From UBA668 sp041394605 (GTDB lineage: Bacteria; Actinomycetota; Acidimicrobiia; Acidimicrobiales; Ilumatobacteraceae): DNA of 64,000 nucleotides. A program made the translations under genes and the position numbers. Below, one piece after another: positions 37,604 to 50,744 of this stretch. The stretch's first letter is position 1, and every line of letters starts with the position of its first letter. Under the pieces are notes generated by a model. That model was not told where the DNA came from. It saw only the letters and a program-made list of their open reading frames with translations, and ran no database searches. The DNA is taken from assembly GCA_041394605.1 (NCBI GenBank), contig JAWKHX010000012.1, positions 1-64,000 of the forward strand. The letters run 5' to 3'.

Positions 37604-38451
37604 TCGAACCGCTCGCCGGGTTCGGGGCGGGCGCCGCGCAGGTAGTCGGCCAGCAGCATCGGCCCCTTGCCCTCGGGCTGTACGCGCACCACGGTGAGGC
37701 CGGCGACGGGCGACGCGAGCGAAGCGCCGTCGCCCTGCGGATCCGCGGCCAGCACCTTCATCCGCTTACCGCGGAACGTCGTCCAGGCACCGCCCAGCCG
37801 GATCTGCCGGTCGGCGGCGACGGCGCCGGCAGCCCAGTCGATCCGCAGGTCGTCCGGGGTGAGCTTGGCCGCGTAGACCGGCTCACCCACCTGCGGCTGC
37901 GGATCGGGCAGCGGCTCGGCGAGGCAGCGCACCAACTGCTCCACCCCGGCGGCCACCAGTTCGGCGCGCAGCGAGTCGCCCGTGGCGTCCGGCCGGATCG
38001 GCACCCGCACCGTGTCGTACACGGGCCCGGTGTCCAGGCCTTCCTCCAGCTGCATCAAGCACACGCCGGTCTCGGCGTCGCCCGCCAGCAGCGCCCGCTC
38101 GACCGGCGCGGCGCCGCGCCAGCGCGGCAGCAACGAGTAGTGCGAGTTGACCATCGGCACCTCGGCCAGCACGTGCGGGCGGATCAGCTGGCCGAACGCC
38201 ACCACCACGCCGAGTTCGATGCCGTGGCCGAGCACGTCGTCCACCCGATGCGACACCGGCAGGCCGAGCTCCAGTGCCGCTGCCTTCACCGGCGACGGGG
38301 TGAGCTCACTTCCCCGGCCTCGCCGCTTGTCCACCCGGGTGACGACGAGGGCAACCTCGTGGCCGGCGGCCACCAAGGCCTGCAGCGACGGCACTGCCAT
38401 GGCGGGTGTGCCGAGGAAGGCGAGCCGCCGGCGCAGCGCCACGCCCGTCAC
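37600..38451 (-). CDS. fmt: Methionyl-tRNA formyltransferase
   Basis: 283 residues. FLGTPAMAVPSLQAL at the N-terminus, the catalytic region VNSHYSLLPRWRGAAPVERALLAGD, and a C-terminal OB-like domain. Formylates initiator Met-tRNA. GTG at 38451 overlaps the def stop (GTGA). The catalytic loop reads VNSHYSLLP, where most homologues have NxHxSLLP. Confidence 0.96.
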   Translation of the reverse strand: MTGVALRRRLAFLGTPAMAVPSLQALVAAGHEVALVVTRVDKRRGRGSELTPSPVKAAALELGLPVSHRVDDVLGHGIELGVVVAFGQLIRPHVLAEVPMVNSHYSLLPRWRGAAPVERALLAGDAETGVCLMQLEEGLDTGPVYDTVRVPIRPDATGDSLRAELVAAGVEQLVRCLAEPLPDPQPQVGEPVYAAKLTPDDLRIDWAAGAVAADRQIRLGGAWTTFRGKRMKVLAADPQGDGASLASPVAGLTVVRVQPEGKGPMLLADYLRGARPEPGERFE

Positions 38452-38972
38452 TTGAGGCGCAGGCGCCGCCGCTGCGACGGTTGCGGGGTCTCCTGGATGC
38501 GGCGGTACTCGGCCATCGCTTCCTTGCGCTGGTCGGGCGTCATCCGGTCGAACATCAGCACGCCGTTGAGGTGGTCGATCTCGTGCTGGAACATCCGCCC
38601 CATCAGCTCGTCGGCCTCGATCTCCACCTCGTCGCCGTCGAGCGTGAGGCCCCGCACCAGCACCTGATTCGGGCGGAGGATGTCCACGTACAGCTCGGGG
38701 ATGCTGAGGCAGCCCTCGCTGTACACCCACTCGCCGTCGCTCTCCACCACGGTGGGGTTGATGAGCACCATCGGCTGGTCGTCGATGTCCCACACCACGA
38801 TCTGCTTCTGCACGCCGATCTGCGGAGCGGCGAGGGCGATGCCGGTGTCGCTGTCGTACAAGGTGTCGAACATGTCGTCCACCAGGCGGGCGACCTTGCC
38901 GTTGATCTCCGCGATCGGCTGCGCCTGGGTCTTCAGGACCGGGTCGCCGTAGGTGCGGATTTCGTACGCCAT
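38448..38972 (-). CDS. def: Peptide deformylase
   Basis: Metalloenzyme of 174 residues removing N-formyl groups from nascent proteins. All three motifs are present: GIALAAPQIG, EGCLSIPE and HEIDHLNGVL (metal ligands Cys and two His). Paired with fmt. TAGCCT (38981-38986 on the minus strand) lies 8 bases before the ATG, a leaderless pattern. Confidence 0.97.
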   Translation of the reverse strand: MAYEIRTYGDPVLKTQAQPIAEINGKVARLVDDMFDTLYDSDTGIALAAPQIGVQKQIVVWDIDDQPMVLINPTVVESDGEWVYSEGCLSIPELYVDILRPNQVLVRGLTLDGDEVEIEADELMGRMFQHEIDHLNGVLMFDRMTPDQRKEAMAEYRRIQETPQPSQRRRLRLK

Positions 38973-38993
38973 GGCGTGCAAGGCTACCGACCC

Positions 38994-39623
38994 GTGACCG
39001 CGCCCGGCTCTCACTACTTCGACGAGGACCCGACGGCCCCGTCCGCGCCCCGCGACGTCACCCTCCTGCTGCCCGACGGGTCGCTCACGCTGACGACGGA
39101 CCGGGGAGTGTTCGGCTACGACCGCATCGACGCAGGGACGAAACTGCTGCTGCTGAAGGCACCGGCCCCGCCGGCGACCGGTGACGTGTTGGACCTCGGC
39201 TGCGGCTACGGCCCGATCGCGCTCACCCTGGCCCGGCGGGCGCCGGGCGCCACGGTGTGGGCCGTGGACGTGAACGAGCGGGCGCGTGACCTGTGCGCCG
39301 CCAACGCCGCCCGCAACGGCCTCGCCAACGTCCGGGTCGCCGCACCCGACGACGTGCCCGGCGACGTCAGGTTCGCCGCGATCTGGAGCAACCCGGCCAT
39401 CCGCATCGGCAAGTCCGCGCTGCACGAGATGCTGCTGCGCTGGCTCGGCCGGCTCGGCCCGGGTGGCGAGGCGATCCTGGTGGTCCACAAGCACCTCGGC
39501 AGCGACTCCCTCCAGACGTGGCTCACCAACCGGAACCTCCCCACGATCCGGCTCGCCAGTTCCGCCGGCTACCGCATCCTGCGGGTCGCGTCGGCGATCG
39601 ACGCCGCGAGCGACGGCCTGTAA
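38994..39623 (+). CDS. RsmC-like class I methyltransferase
   Basis: 209 residues resembling the methyltransferase half of RsmC: SHYFDEDP, VLDLGCGYGPIALTLAR (SAM motif), VWAVDVNERA and WSNPAIRIGK, where the usual NPP(F/Y) motif is replaced by NPA. Probably modifies RNA (guanine N2 in RsmC). GTG at 38994; divergent from def with 21 bases between starts. Confidence 0.88.
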   Translation: MTAPGSHYFDEDPTAPSAPRDVTLLLPDGSLTLTTDRGVFGYDRIDAGTKLLLLKAPAPPATGDVLDLGCGYGPIALTLARRAPGATVWAVDVNERARDLCAANAARNGLANVRVAAPDDVPGDVRFAAIWSNPAIRIGKSALHEMLLRWLGRLGPGGEAILVVHKHLGSDSLQTWLTNRNLPTIRLASSAGYRILRVASAIDAASDGL

Positions 39624-39624
39624 G

Positions 39625-39688
39625 CGCGCCCACGGGCGCGATTTCACGTCAGATTCGACGTGTTCCCGCGCCCGTGGGCGCGGGAACA
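39625..39688. terminator. Nested palindromes between convergent genes
   Basis: Between the plus-strand methyltransferase and convergent priA lie three nested symmetries: CGCGCCC-AC-GGGCGCG (39625-39640), CACGTC-N6-GACGTG (39645-39662) and a perfect 13-bp repeat with 2-base centre (39661-39688). Together they can fold into one large imperfect hairpin. No T-run on either side, so a bidirectional terminator is inferred only from location. Confidence 0.45.
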
Positions 39689-39690
39689 GG

Positions 39691-41441
39691 TCAGGCGCGG
39701 GGTGGGTCGACTTCGACCCTCAGACGGCTGGCCTTCGGGCGCGGAGTGGCCGCGAGGCGTGAACCCAGTTCCTCCCAGGTGTCGGCACGCACCAGGAACC
39801 CGCGGGCAGTGGGCGCCGCCTCCAGGCCGGTGGCGGCCACGAACTCCTCGGCGCCCGTCCCCTCCACGGCGGCCAGGGCACGGAACGGGGGTAGGCCCAG
39901 CAGGCGCCGGCGGGCGAGTTCGACCTCCTCCACCCTGTGCGGCTCAGCGAAGCGGTAGGCCTGCAACACGGGGTGATCGGGCACGTGCGTCTGCACCAGC
40001 ACCCGGCCCCCACCCGACCGGCGCCCCACCAGGCGGCCGGCGCGCACCAGTAGCGCCATCGCCTGCTCTGCGGCGCGGTATCGCGGCGCCAGCAGTTCAG
40101 CGTCGATGTCCAGGAATGCCACCACGTCCACGCCTCGCACCCGGTGCAGCACGGCCTCCGTGCCCACGTACACGTCGGCGGCGGGCAACTCGGCGGAGTC
40201 GCCGGTGACCGCCGCGACCGGCCGGTTCGCGGCGGCCTCCAACTCCTCCCGCAGCCGGGTGACGCCCGGCTTCGACAACGCCATGGCCGTGCCGCCGCAG
40301 ACCTGGCAGACCTGCGGCCGCACCGCGTCGCAGCGCGGGCAGTGGAACATGCCGTCGTCGCGCTGAGCAACGGCGGCCTCGCACCGCTCGCATCGCTGCA
40401 GGGTGCGGCACGACCGGCACGCCAACAGCCGGGCGCGCCCGGTGGTGTTCAGCACGCAGACCACCCGCTTCGCCGGGTCGCGCAGGTGGGCGATCAGCGC
40501 GGAGCCCACCAACGACCGCTTCCACGGCTCGAGGTCGCTGCGGTCGTCGATCTCCAGAAACGGCCAGGCCGGCACTCGCTCGCCGGCCGGCAGGTCGGCC
40601 ACGTTCGCTCCCGCCCACCGCAGGGCGGTGGCCGTAGGGCACGGCGACACCAGCACGCACGACGCCCCCGCCCGACGGGCACGCTCCACCGCCACGTCCC
40701 GCGCCTGCCACGTGGGCGAGCGTTCCTCCTGGTAGGCCTCGTCGTGCTCGTCCAGCACCACCACGGCGGCCAGCCCTGGGCACGGCGCCCACACCGCCGC
40801 CCGCGAGCCCACCACCACGTCCACACCGGCCGCTGCAGCGGCCCAGTCCTCTGGTGCCACCGCCACCGTGAACCCCTCCTTGCGCAGCCTCCGACCGAGC
40901 GCCGCGGCGGCTGCGGGCGACGGGTGGAGTACCAGCGCCGGGCCGCGCCGCACGGCCTCCACCACGATCGGCAACGGGTCCGTGAGTGGGGCGATCCGCC
41001 GCACGCCCGACCACACGTCCCCCGCCGCAACCCCCACCGCGCCCTCTGCCGGCACGACCGTCCGTCGAACTTGTCGCGGCCTGACCACCATCGACGGAGG
41101 CGAGGCCGCGACAAGGTAGGGGCGGAGGCGGTCCGTGCCCCAGCGGGGACCGGCCCAGCGGGCCAGGACCACCACCTCCGGCGGCGGCCCGCCGGACGCC
41201 CACTTGGTGATCTCCACCAGGCGCTCCACGGGCAGCGCGGGGTCCGGCGGCCCGAGCGCCACCACCCAGCCACCGACCCGACGGCCGTGCAGCGGCACCC
41301 GCACCAGCGAGCCGACGGCCACCTGGGCGCGCATCGACTCGGGAACGAGGTAGTCGAACTGCTTGTCCAAGCCGGTCAGGTCCGGCACCACCCGCGCGAC
41401 CAGCGGCGGGTCGGTGAAGGCCAGCTGACCGGCCGGTGCGT

Positions 41442-41445
<4 letters not shown>
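39691..41445 (-). CDS. priA: Primosomal protein N' (PriA), actinobacterial type without Walker A
   Basis: 584 residues. N-terminal PriA DNA-binding domain (ARVVPDLTGLDKQFDYLVP), a degenerate helicase region and the zinc-binding block CRSCRTLQRCERC ... HCPRCDAVRPQVCQVC (about 405-445). No GxGKT Walker A motif is present (LVLHPSPAAAAALG in its place) and the Walker B-like motif is DEHD. Loss of helicase motifs is known in actinobacterial PriA. GTG at 41445 overlaps the metK stop (GTGA). Confidence 0.93.
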
Positions 41446-42635
<1,190 letters not shown>

Positions 42636-42649
42636 GGAGGTGAGGCTCC

Positions 42650-43870
42650 TCATGCTGTTGGGGTGTGGCCGCGGCGGATGTCCTCGACTGCGTCGAGCAC
42701 CGCCCTGGCGATGGATCGTTTGTCGGTGAGCGCCACCGTAGTGGCGGCAGGGGGCTCGCCGGGTGCTCCGGCACGGAGCAGGGTGACGGCGTTGGTGTCG
42801 TGCTGGAAGCCCACACCAGGGGCGCTGACGTCGTTGGCCACGATGAGGTCCAGCCGCTTGCGCTCCAGCTTGCCGCGGGCGTTGGCCAGCAGGTCGTGGG
42901 TCTCGGCGGCGAACCCGACCAGCACCTGGCCAGCAGGCTTGGCCGCACCCAGCCCGGCGAGGATGTCGGGCGTGGGCTCCAGGACGATCTGGGGAACGCC
43001 CTGGTCCTTCTTGATCTTGCCGTCGGCGGCCGCGACGGGGCGAAAGTCCGCCACGGCGGCCGACATGACCACTACGTGGGCCGTGGGGGCGGCAGCTTCC
43101 ATGGCCGCCTGCATCTGCGCCGCAGTCTCCACGGGCACGACCGTGCACCCCGGCGGCACGGGGAGTTCGACCGTGGACACCAACGTCACCCGGGCGCCAC
43201 GGGCGGCCGCCTCGGCGGCCACGGCGTAGCCCTGCTTGCCGCTACTGCGGTTGGCGATGACCCGCACGGCGTCGATCGGCTCGCGCGTACCACCGGCGGA
43301 CACCACCACGTGCAGCCCGGCCAACTCCCCCGCCCCACCGAGCACGCCGTCCACCGCCTCGACGATGCGCTCGGGAGCGGCCAGCCGGCCGGCGCCCACG
43401 TCGCCACCGGCGAGGCGGCCGGATTCGGGCTCCACGATGTGGACGCCGCGGGCCCGCAGGGTGGCGATGTTGGCCTGCACGGCCGGGTGCTCCCACATCT
43501 CGGTGTGCATCGCCGGGCAGACCACCACCGGCGCCCTCGTGGCGAGCAGCACGTTGGTGAGCAGGTCGGTGGACAGCCCCGCAGCGTAGGCGGCGAGCAG
43601 GCGCGCCGTGGCAGGGGCGACCAGGATCAGGTCGGCGCCCTGGCCGAGTCGGGTGTGCGGGATCGGGCTGTCTTCGTCCCAGAGGCTGGTCTGCACCGGC
43701 TCGCTGGCCAGCGCCGAGAGCGTGGTGCGGCCGATGAAGTGCTCCGCCCCGGCGGTCATCACCGGCACCACATGGGCGCCGGCATCGACCAGGCGGCGGG
43801 AAACCTCGACCGCCTTGTACGCCGCGATGCCACCGGTGACACCGAGGACGATGCGCTTGCCGGCGAGCAT
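42650..43870 (-). CDS. coaBC: Bifunctional phosphopantothenoylcysteine decarboxylase/phosphopantothenate-cysteine ligase
   Basis: Two CoA biosynthesis steps in one 406-residue protein. N-terminal flavoprotein CoaC (GVTGGIAAYKA, catalytic PAMHTEMW region about 118-126) and C-terminal CoaB (VVVSAGGTREPIDAVRVIANRSSGKQGYA; KIKKDQGVPQIVL). Follows rpoZ in the usual actinobacterial order. Confidence 0.96.
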   Translation of the reverse strand: MLAGKRIVLGVTGGIAAYKAVEVSRRLVDAGAHVVPVMTAGAEHFIGRTTLSALASEPVQTSLWDEDSPIPHTRLGQGADLILVAPATARLLAAYAAGLSTDLLTNVLLATRAPVVVCPAMHTEMWEHPAVQANIATLRARGVHIVEPESGRLAGGDVGAGRLAAPERIVEAVDGVLGGAGELAGLHVVVSAGGTREPIDAVRVIANRSSGKQGYAVAAEAAARGARVTLVSTVELPVPPGCTVVPVETAAQMQAAMEAAAPTAHVVVMSAAVADFRPVAAADGKIKKDQGVPQIVLEPTPDILAGLGAAKPAGQVLVGFAAETHDLLANARGKLERKRLDLIVANDVSAPGVGFQHDTNAVTLLRAGAPGEPPAATTVALTDKRSIARAVLDAVEDIRRGHTPTA

Positions 43871-43892
43871 GGCGGCCAGACGTGGGGTGGGC

Positions 43893-44207
43893 TCAGGCCG
43901 GGGTGTCGGCGGTCTCGGCCGCTTCGGCAGCCTCGTCGCCCTCGGCCGGCTCCTCGTGGACGGCCTCGCCGCGACGGATCTTGTCCGCGGCGATCTCCTC
44001 GAAGCCGATGCTCAGCGGCTTGCGGGCCACCGAGCTGACCTGCGGCGGCACCATGTGGCCGAGGCCATCACCGAGCTGGTTGAAGTAGCTGTTGATCTGC
44101 CGGGCACGACGGGCGGCCAGCGTGACGAGGCTGAACTTCGAGTCCACCTTGTCGAGCAGGTCCTCGATCGGCGGGTTCATCATCGTGTCGAACGAACGGG
44201 TGGGCAT
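43893..44207 (-). CDS. rpoZ: RNA polymerase omega subunit
   Basis: 104 residues: MNPPIEDLLDKVDSKFSLVTLAARRARQIN is the family core. The C-terminal tail is acidic (EEPAEGDEAAEAAE). Aids RNA polymerase assembly. Lies between gmk and coaBC. Confidence 0.96.
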   Translation of the reverse strand: MPTRSFDTMMNPPIEDLLDKVDSKFSLVTLAARRARQINSYFNQLGDGLGHMVPPQVSSVARKPLSIGFEEIAADKIRRGEAVHEEPAEGDEAAEAAETADTPA

Positions 44208-44242
44208 CCGGGTTTCGCCTCCTCCAAGAGCAGCGGTGCAGT

Positions 44243-44782
44243 CTACCGGCAGGGATCAGCCTTGGGGCGATACGCGCCGATGATGTCCATCATCTCCTGC
44301 ACGGTGCGTTCGAGGTCGTCGTTGACCACCACATGGTTGGCGATCGCCAGCCCCACGGGCTCCTCGTCCAAGGCCTTCTGCAGGCGCTGGTCCACCTTGT
44401 CCTCCGGGTCGCCCCGGCCGCGCAGGCGGCGCTGCTGTTCCTCCCGCGAGGGCGGCAGGACGAAGATCAGTACGGCCTCGGGGTGAATGCTCTTCACCTG
44501 CTTGGCGCCGTCGACCTCGATCTCCAGCACCACGTCGCGCCCGTCCACCGGATCGGGTGTCGGGGTGCCGTAGTAGTTGCCGAGGAAGTTGGTCCATTCC
44601 AGGAAGCCACCAGCCTCGATGCGCGCCTCGAACGCGTCACGATCGGTGAACACGTACGCGGTGTCGGCTTCACCCGGCCGCTGACCACGAGTGGTCCACG
44701 ACCGGCTGAGCCACAGTTGCGGGTCGCGCTCCACGAGCGCGTTGACGATCGTGCCCTTGCCGACCCCACCGGGGCCGGACAC
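44243..44782 (-). CDS. gmk: Guanylate kinase, start uncertain
   Basis: Phosphorylates GMP to GDP. P-loop GPGGVGKGT, SRSWTTRGQRPGEADT, FLEWTNFLGNYYGTP and the lid DPEDKVDQRL are clear. The only canonical start (GTG 44782) falls immediately before the P-loop and removes the first beta strand (GLIFIV), which is encoded in frame upstream. The frame is open to 44830 without ATG, GTG or TTG; a CTG at 44827 is possible. The 179-residue product given here is probably about 15 residues short. Confidence 0.92.
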   Translation of the reverse strand: MSGPGGVGKGTIVNALVERDPQLWLSRSWTTRGQRPGEADTAYVFTDRDAFEARIEAGGFLEWTNFLGNYYGTPTPDPVDGRDVVLEIEVDGAKQVKSIHPEAVLIFVLPPSREEQQRRLRGRGDPEDKVDQRLQKALDEEPVGLAIANHVVVNDDLERTVQEMMDIIGAYRPKADPCR

Positions 44783-44835
44783 GATGAAGATCAGCCCCTC
44801 GGCGGGGCCGGCAGGCGAGGGGGCCAGGGCCTACC

Positions 44836-45147
44836 TCACTTGCCGAGCTGCTCGAGCAGCGCCGCCTTCTGCTGCTGGCCGAGGCCCTGGACACGACGGT
44901 TGTCGGCGATGCCGATGTCCTCCATGATCCGGCGGGCCTTGACCTTGCCGACGCCGGGCAGGGACTCGAGGAGCGACTGCACCTTGAGCTTGCCGATCGT
45001 GGAATCCGTGGAGGCCAGCGCTTCGGAGAGCGACAGCGAACCCATCTTCAGTTGGTTCTTCACTTCGGCGCGGGCCGCACGGGCCTCCGCAGCCTTGGCC
45101 AGGGCTGCCGCACGCTGTTCCGGTGAGAGTGACGGAGGTGTTGCCAT
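44836..45147 (-). CDS. mihF: Integration host factor, actinobacterial type (mIHF)
   Basis: 103 residues. The helix-two-turn-helix core LESLPGVGKVKARRIMEDIGI (about 63-83) and the basic tail RRVQGLGQQQKAALLEQL are typical. Nucleoid-associated DNA-binding protein restricted to Actinomycetota, in its usual place before gmk. TAGGGT (45154-45159, minus) lies 6 bases before the ATG, a leaderless pattern. Confidence 0.95.
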   Translation of the reverse strand: MATPPSLSPEQRAAALAKAAEARAARAEVKNQLKMGSLSLSEALASTDSTIGKLKVQSLLESLPGVGKVKARRIMEDIGIADNRRVQGLGQQQKAALLEQLGK

Positions 45148-45206
45148 GGGACGACCCTAGCGCCGGCGACCACGCCGCGAGTGGCATCACCACGCTGCGT
45201 GCGGAG

Positions 45207-46132
45207 TCACGCGCCGCCGAGGCCGCCACGGTGGGCGAGGCCGGTGAGGCCGGCCGGAGTCAGCCCACGGTGGGCACACCATGCCAGCAACTCGTGCAGC
45301 ACCGTCAGCGGGGCCTTCGGATCGGCGAACGTTGCGGTACCCACCTGCACCGCGGTGGCACCGGCGAGCATCAGTTCCGCGGCGTCCCAACCGCTGGCCA
45401 CTCCCCCGGTGCCGATGATCGGGAGGTCAGGGAGGGCAGCGTGAACGTCGTACACGGTGCGGACCGCGACGGGATGGACGGCCCGCCCGCTGTAGCCCCG
45501 CCGCCGGCGCCGAGCACGGGCATGCCGGTCGCGGGGTCCAGCACCATGCCCAACAGGGTGTTGATCAGCGTCACGGCTTCGGCGCCGGCGTCGCGCACGG
45601 CGGCCGCGACCTCCACCACACGGTCCGTGTTGGGGCTGAGCTTGGCCCAGCGGGGCCGGCCGCACCCGGCGGTGGCGGCGATGACTTCGGCGGACAACCC
45701 GGCGTCATGAGCGAAGATGCCCCTGCGCCCCTCCAGGTTCGGGCAGCTCAGGTTGACCTCCACCGCCACCACGCATGCCGGAGCGGCTGCAAGTTGGGCG
45801 GCCGCGGCGGCGTAGTCCTCCACCGAACGGCCCCAGATGCTGGCCACCACGCGGGCGCCCGTGGCCGCCAGCGCGGGCAGGTCCTCCGCCAGCCAGTGCT
45901 CCACGCCCGGGCCCTGCAGGCCCACGGCATTGATCATGCCCACCCCGGCCGGGTGCACCCGCGGCGCCGGGTTGCCCTTCCACTCGTACGCCGCGAGCGA
46001 TTTCACCACCACGGCACCGAGTTCGGCGAGGTCCAGGTAGGGGGCCAGTTCCGCGCCGTGGCCGGCAGTGCCCGATGCCGTCATCACCGGCGTGGGCAGG
46101 GTGACCGAGCCGATCCTGACCGAGGCGCCCAT
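45207..46132 (-). CDS. pyrD: Dihydroorotate dehydrogenase (one frameshift)
   Basis: FMN enzyme oxidising dihydroorotate to orotate. The first 210 residues read normally (MTASGTAGHG, NAVGLQGPGVEHW, VNLSCPNLEG with the class 1B active-site Cys, INTLLGMVLD). Near 45494-45505, in a GGC/GGGG run, one base is missing; the C-terminal third (GRAVHPVAVRTVYDV, IIGTGGVASGWDAAELMLAGA) follows in another frame. Likely a sequencing error. Starts 14 bases after carB with a GAGGGGA ribosome site. The class 1B look would predict a PyrK partner, not seen here. Confidence 0.88.
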
Positions 46133-46146
46133 CCCCGTCCCCTCGC

Positions 46147-49435
<3,289 letters not shown>

Positions 49436-49436
<1 letters not shown>

Positions 49437-50545
49437 CACACACCCGCCTTCGCGCCGGCGTGGGCGTCCATCAGGTCCCCGAACATGCCGAACAGGTACC
49501 GAGAATCGTGTGGACCTGGACCTGCCTCGGGGTGGTACTGCACGCTGAACGCCGGGGCCCCGAGTACCCGCATGCCTTCGTTGGTGAAGTCGTTCAGGTT
49601 CAGGTGGGTCACTTCCACCTTCCCGTCCAGGCTGGACGGATCCACGCAGAAGTTGTGGTTCTGGCTGGTGATCTCGATGTGGCCGGTTGCCTCGTGGCGC
49701 ACCGGGTGGTTGCCGCCGTGATGGCCGAAGGGCAGCTTGAACGTCTCGCCACCCAGCGCCCGGCTGAGCAACTGGTGGCCGAGGCAGATCCCGAACACCG
49801 GCACCTGGCCCACCAGTTCGGCGATGGCCTGCGCTGCGTACGGCACCATGGCCGGGTCGCCCGGCCCGTTGCTGAGGAACACCCCGTCGGGCCGGCGGGC
49901 CAGCACGTCGGCGGCGCTGGTGGACGCCGGCACCACTTCCACGGTGCCCAGGCCGCTGAGGTGGCGGACGATCGTGGTCTTGATGCCGAAGTCGTAGGCG
50001 ACGATGCGGCGGTTCGGCGCACCCTCGGCCGCCGCCATCGTGTACGGATGGTCGGTGGTGACCGTGGCCACCAGGTCGATGCCGTCGGTGCCCTTCTCCG
50101 CCGCCGCAGCGGCGCGCAGCGTGGCCTCGTCGGCAGTGCCGAACGCACCGGGCATCGCGCCGGTGTCGCGCAGCACCCGGGTGAGGCGGCGGGTGTCGAT
50201 GCCGGCGATGCCGCTGATGCCGAAGCGGCGCAGCATGGCCTCCAGGGAATCCTCCGCCCGCTGGTTGCTGTGACGTCGGGCCATCTCGCGGACGATGACG
50301 CCCCGGCAGAACGGCCGGGTGGCCTCGAAGTCGTGGTCGTTGACGCCGTAGTTGCCGATGTGGGGGTACGTGAAGGTGATGATCTGCCCGGCGTAGCTGG
50401 GGTCGGTGATGACCTCCTGGTAGCCGGAGAGCACCGTGTTGAACACCACCTCGCCGGCGGACACTCCGCCCACCGGGTCGGCGCCGATCAGTTCGCCCTC
50501 GAAGACGCTGCCGTCGGCCAGTACCAGTGCCGCGTCGCGCATCAT
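49436..50545 (-). CDS. carA: Carbamoyl-phosphate synthase small subunit
   Basis: Glutamine amidotransferase subunit, 369 residues. N-terminal CPSase domain (FNTVLSGYQEVITDPSYAGQ) and class I GATase with the nucleophile Cys in FGICLGHQLL and the His/Glu pair in YHPEAGPGPHDS. ATG at 50545 overlaps the stop of a leader frame (ATGA). Its leader carries a PyrR-like hairpin and a terminator. Confidence 0.97.
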
Positions 50546-50673
50546 GCCCGCACCTCGTGTTCCATTCGCATGATCATACAGATGACCGCATGATCATGCA
50601 GTACTCCGATGGCGCCCCGGGCATGAAAAACGCCCCCTTGCGGGGGCGCGAACAGCGGAAGAACTCGATTCAC
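50542..50673 (-). CDS. Possible leader ORF coupled to carA
   Basis: A 43-codon frame starting with GTG at 50673, 7 bases after a strong GGAAGGAG site, and ending in a TGA overlapping the carA ATG. It reads straight through the terminator hairpin. The product (VNRVLPLFAPPQGGVFHARG...) has no recognised family. It may exist only to couple ribosome entry, gated by the PyrR-like hairpin, to carA. Confidence 0.45.
   Translation of the reverse strand: MNRVLPLFAPPQGGVFHARGAIGVLHDHAVICMIMRMEHEVRA
50570..50599. promoter_or_regulatory. Twin ATGATCAT dyads upstream of carA
   Basis: A 12-bp palindrome GCATGATCATGC (50588-50599) and a second ATGATCAT (50570-50577), centres 20 bases apart. On the minus strand the second contains TATGAT followed 7 bases later by an ATG in the leader frame, so it may also hold a promoter. 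Function unknown. Confidence 0.35.
50626..50648 (-). terminator. Intrinsic terminator in the carA leader
   Basis: CGCCCCC-GCAA-GGGGGCG followed by TTTTT on the minus strand, about 80 bases upstream of carA: a textbook rho-independent terminator inside a leader, hence likely an attenuator. Confidence 0.7.
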
Positions 50674-50691
50674 CTGGGTGCTCCTTCCCGT

Positions 50692-50711
50692 ACGGGCCTC
50701 ACAGGACCCGT
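50692..50711 (-). promoter_or_regulatory. PyrR-binding hairpin (candidate)
   Basis: In the carA leader RNA, ACGGG-UCCUGUGAGG-CCCGU forms a 5-bp stem whose loop matches the PyrR-recognised consensus (UCCNGNGAGG). The ribosome site of the leader frame begins just after it. PyrR bound with UMP could block that site and favour termination. Match to consensus is from memory. Confidence 0.6.
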
Positions 50712-50744
50712 TTCACGGTCGGAAGCGCAGGATAGCGTGCGCAC

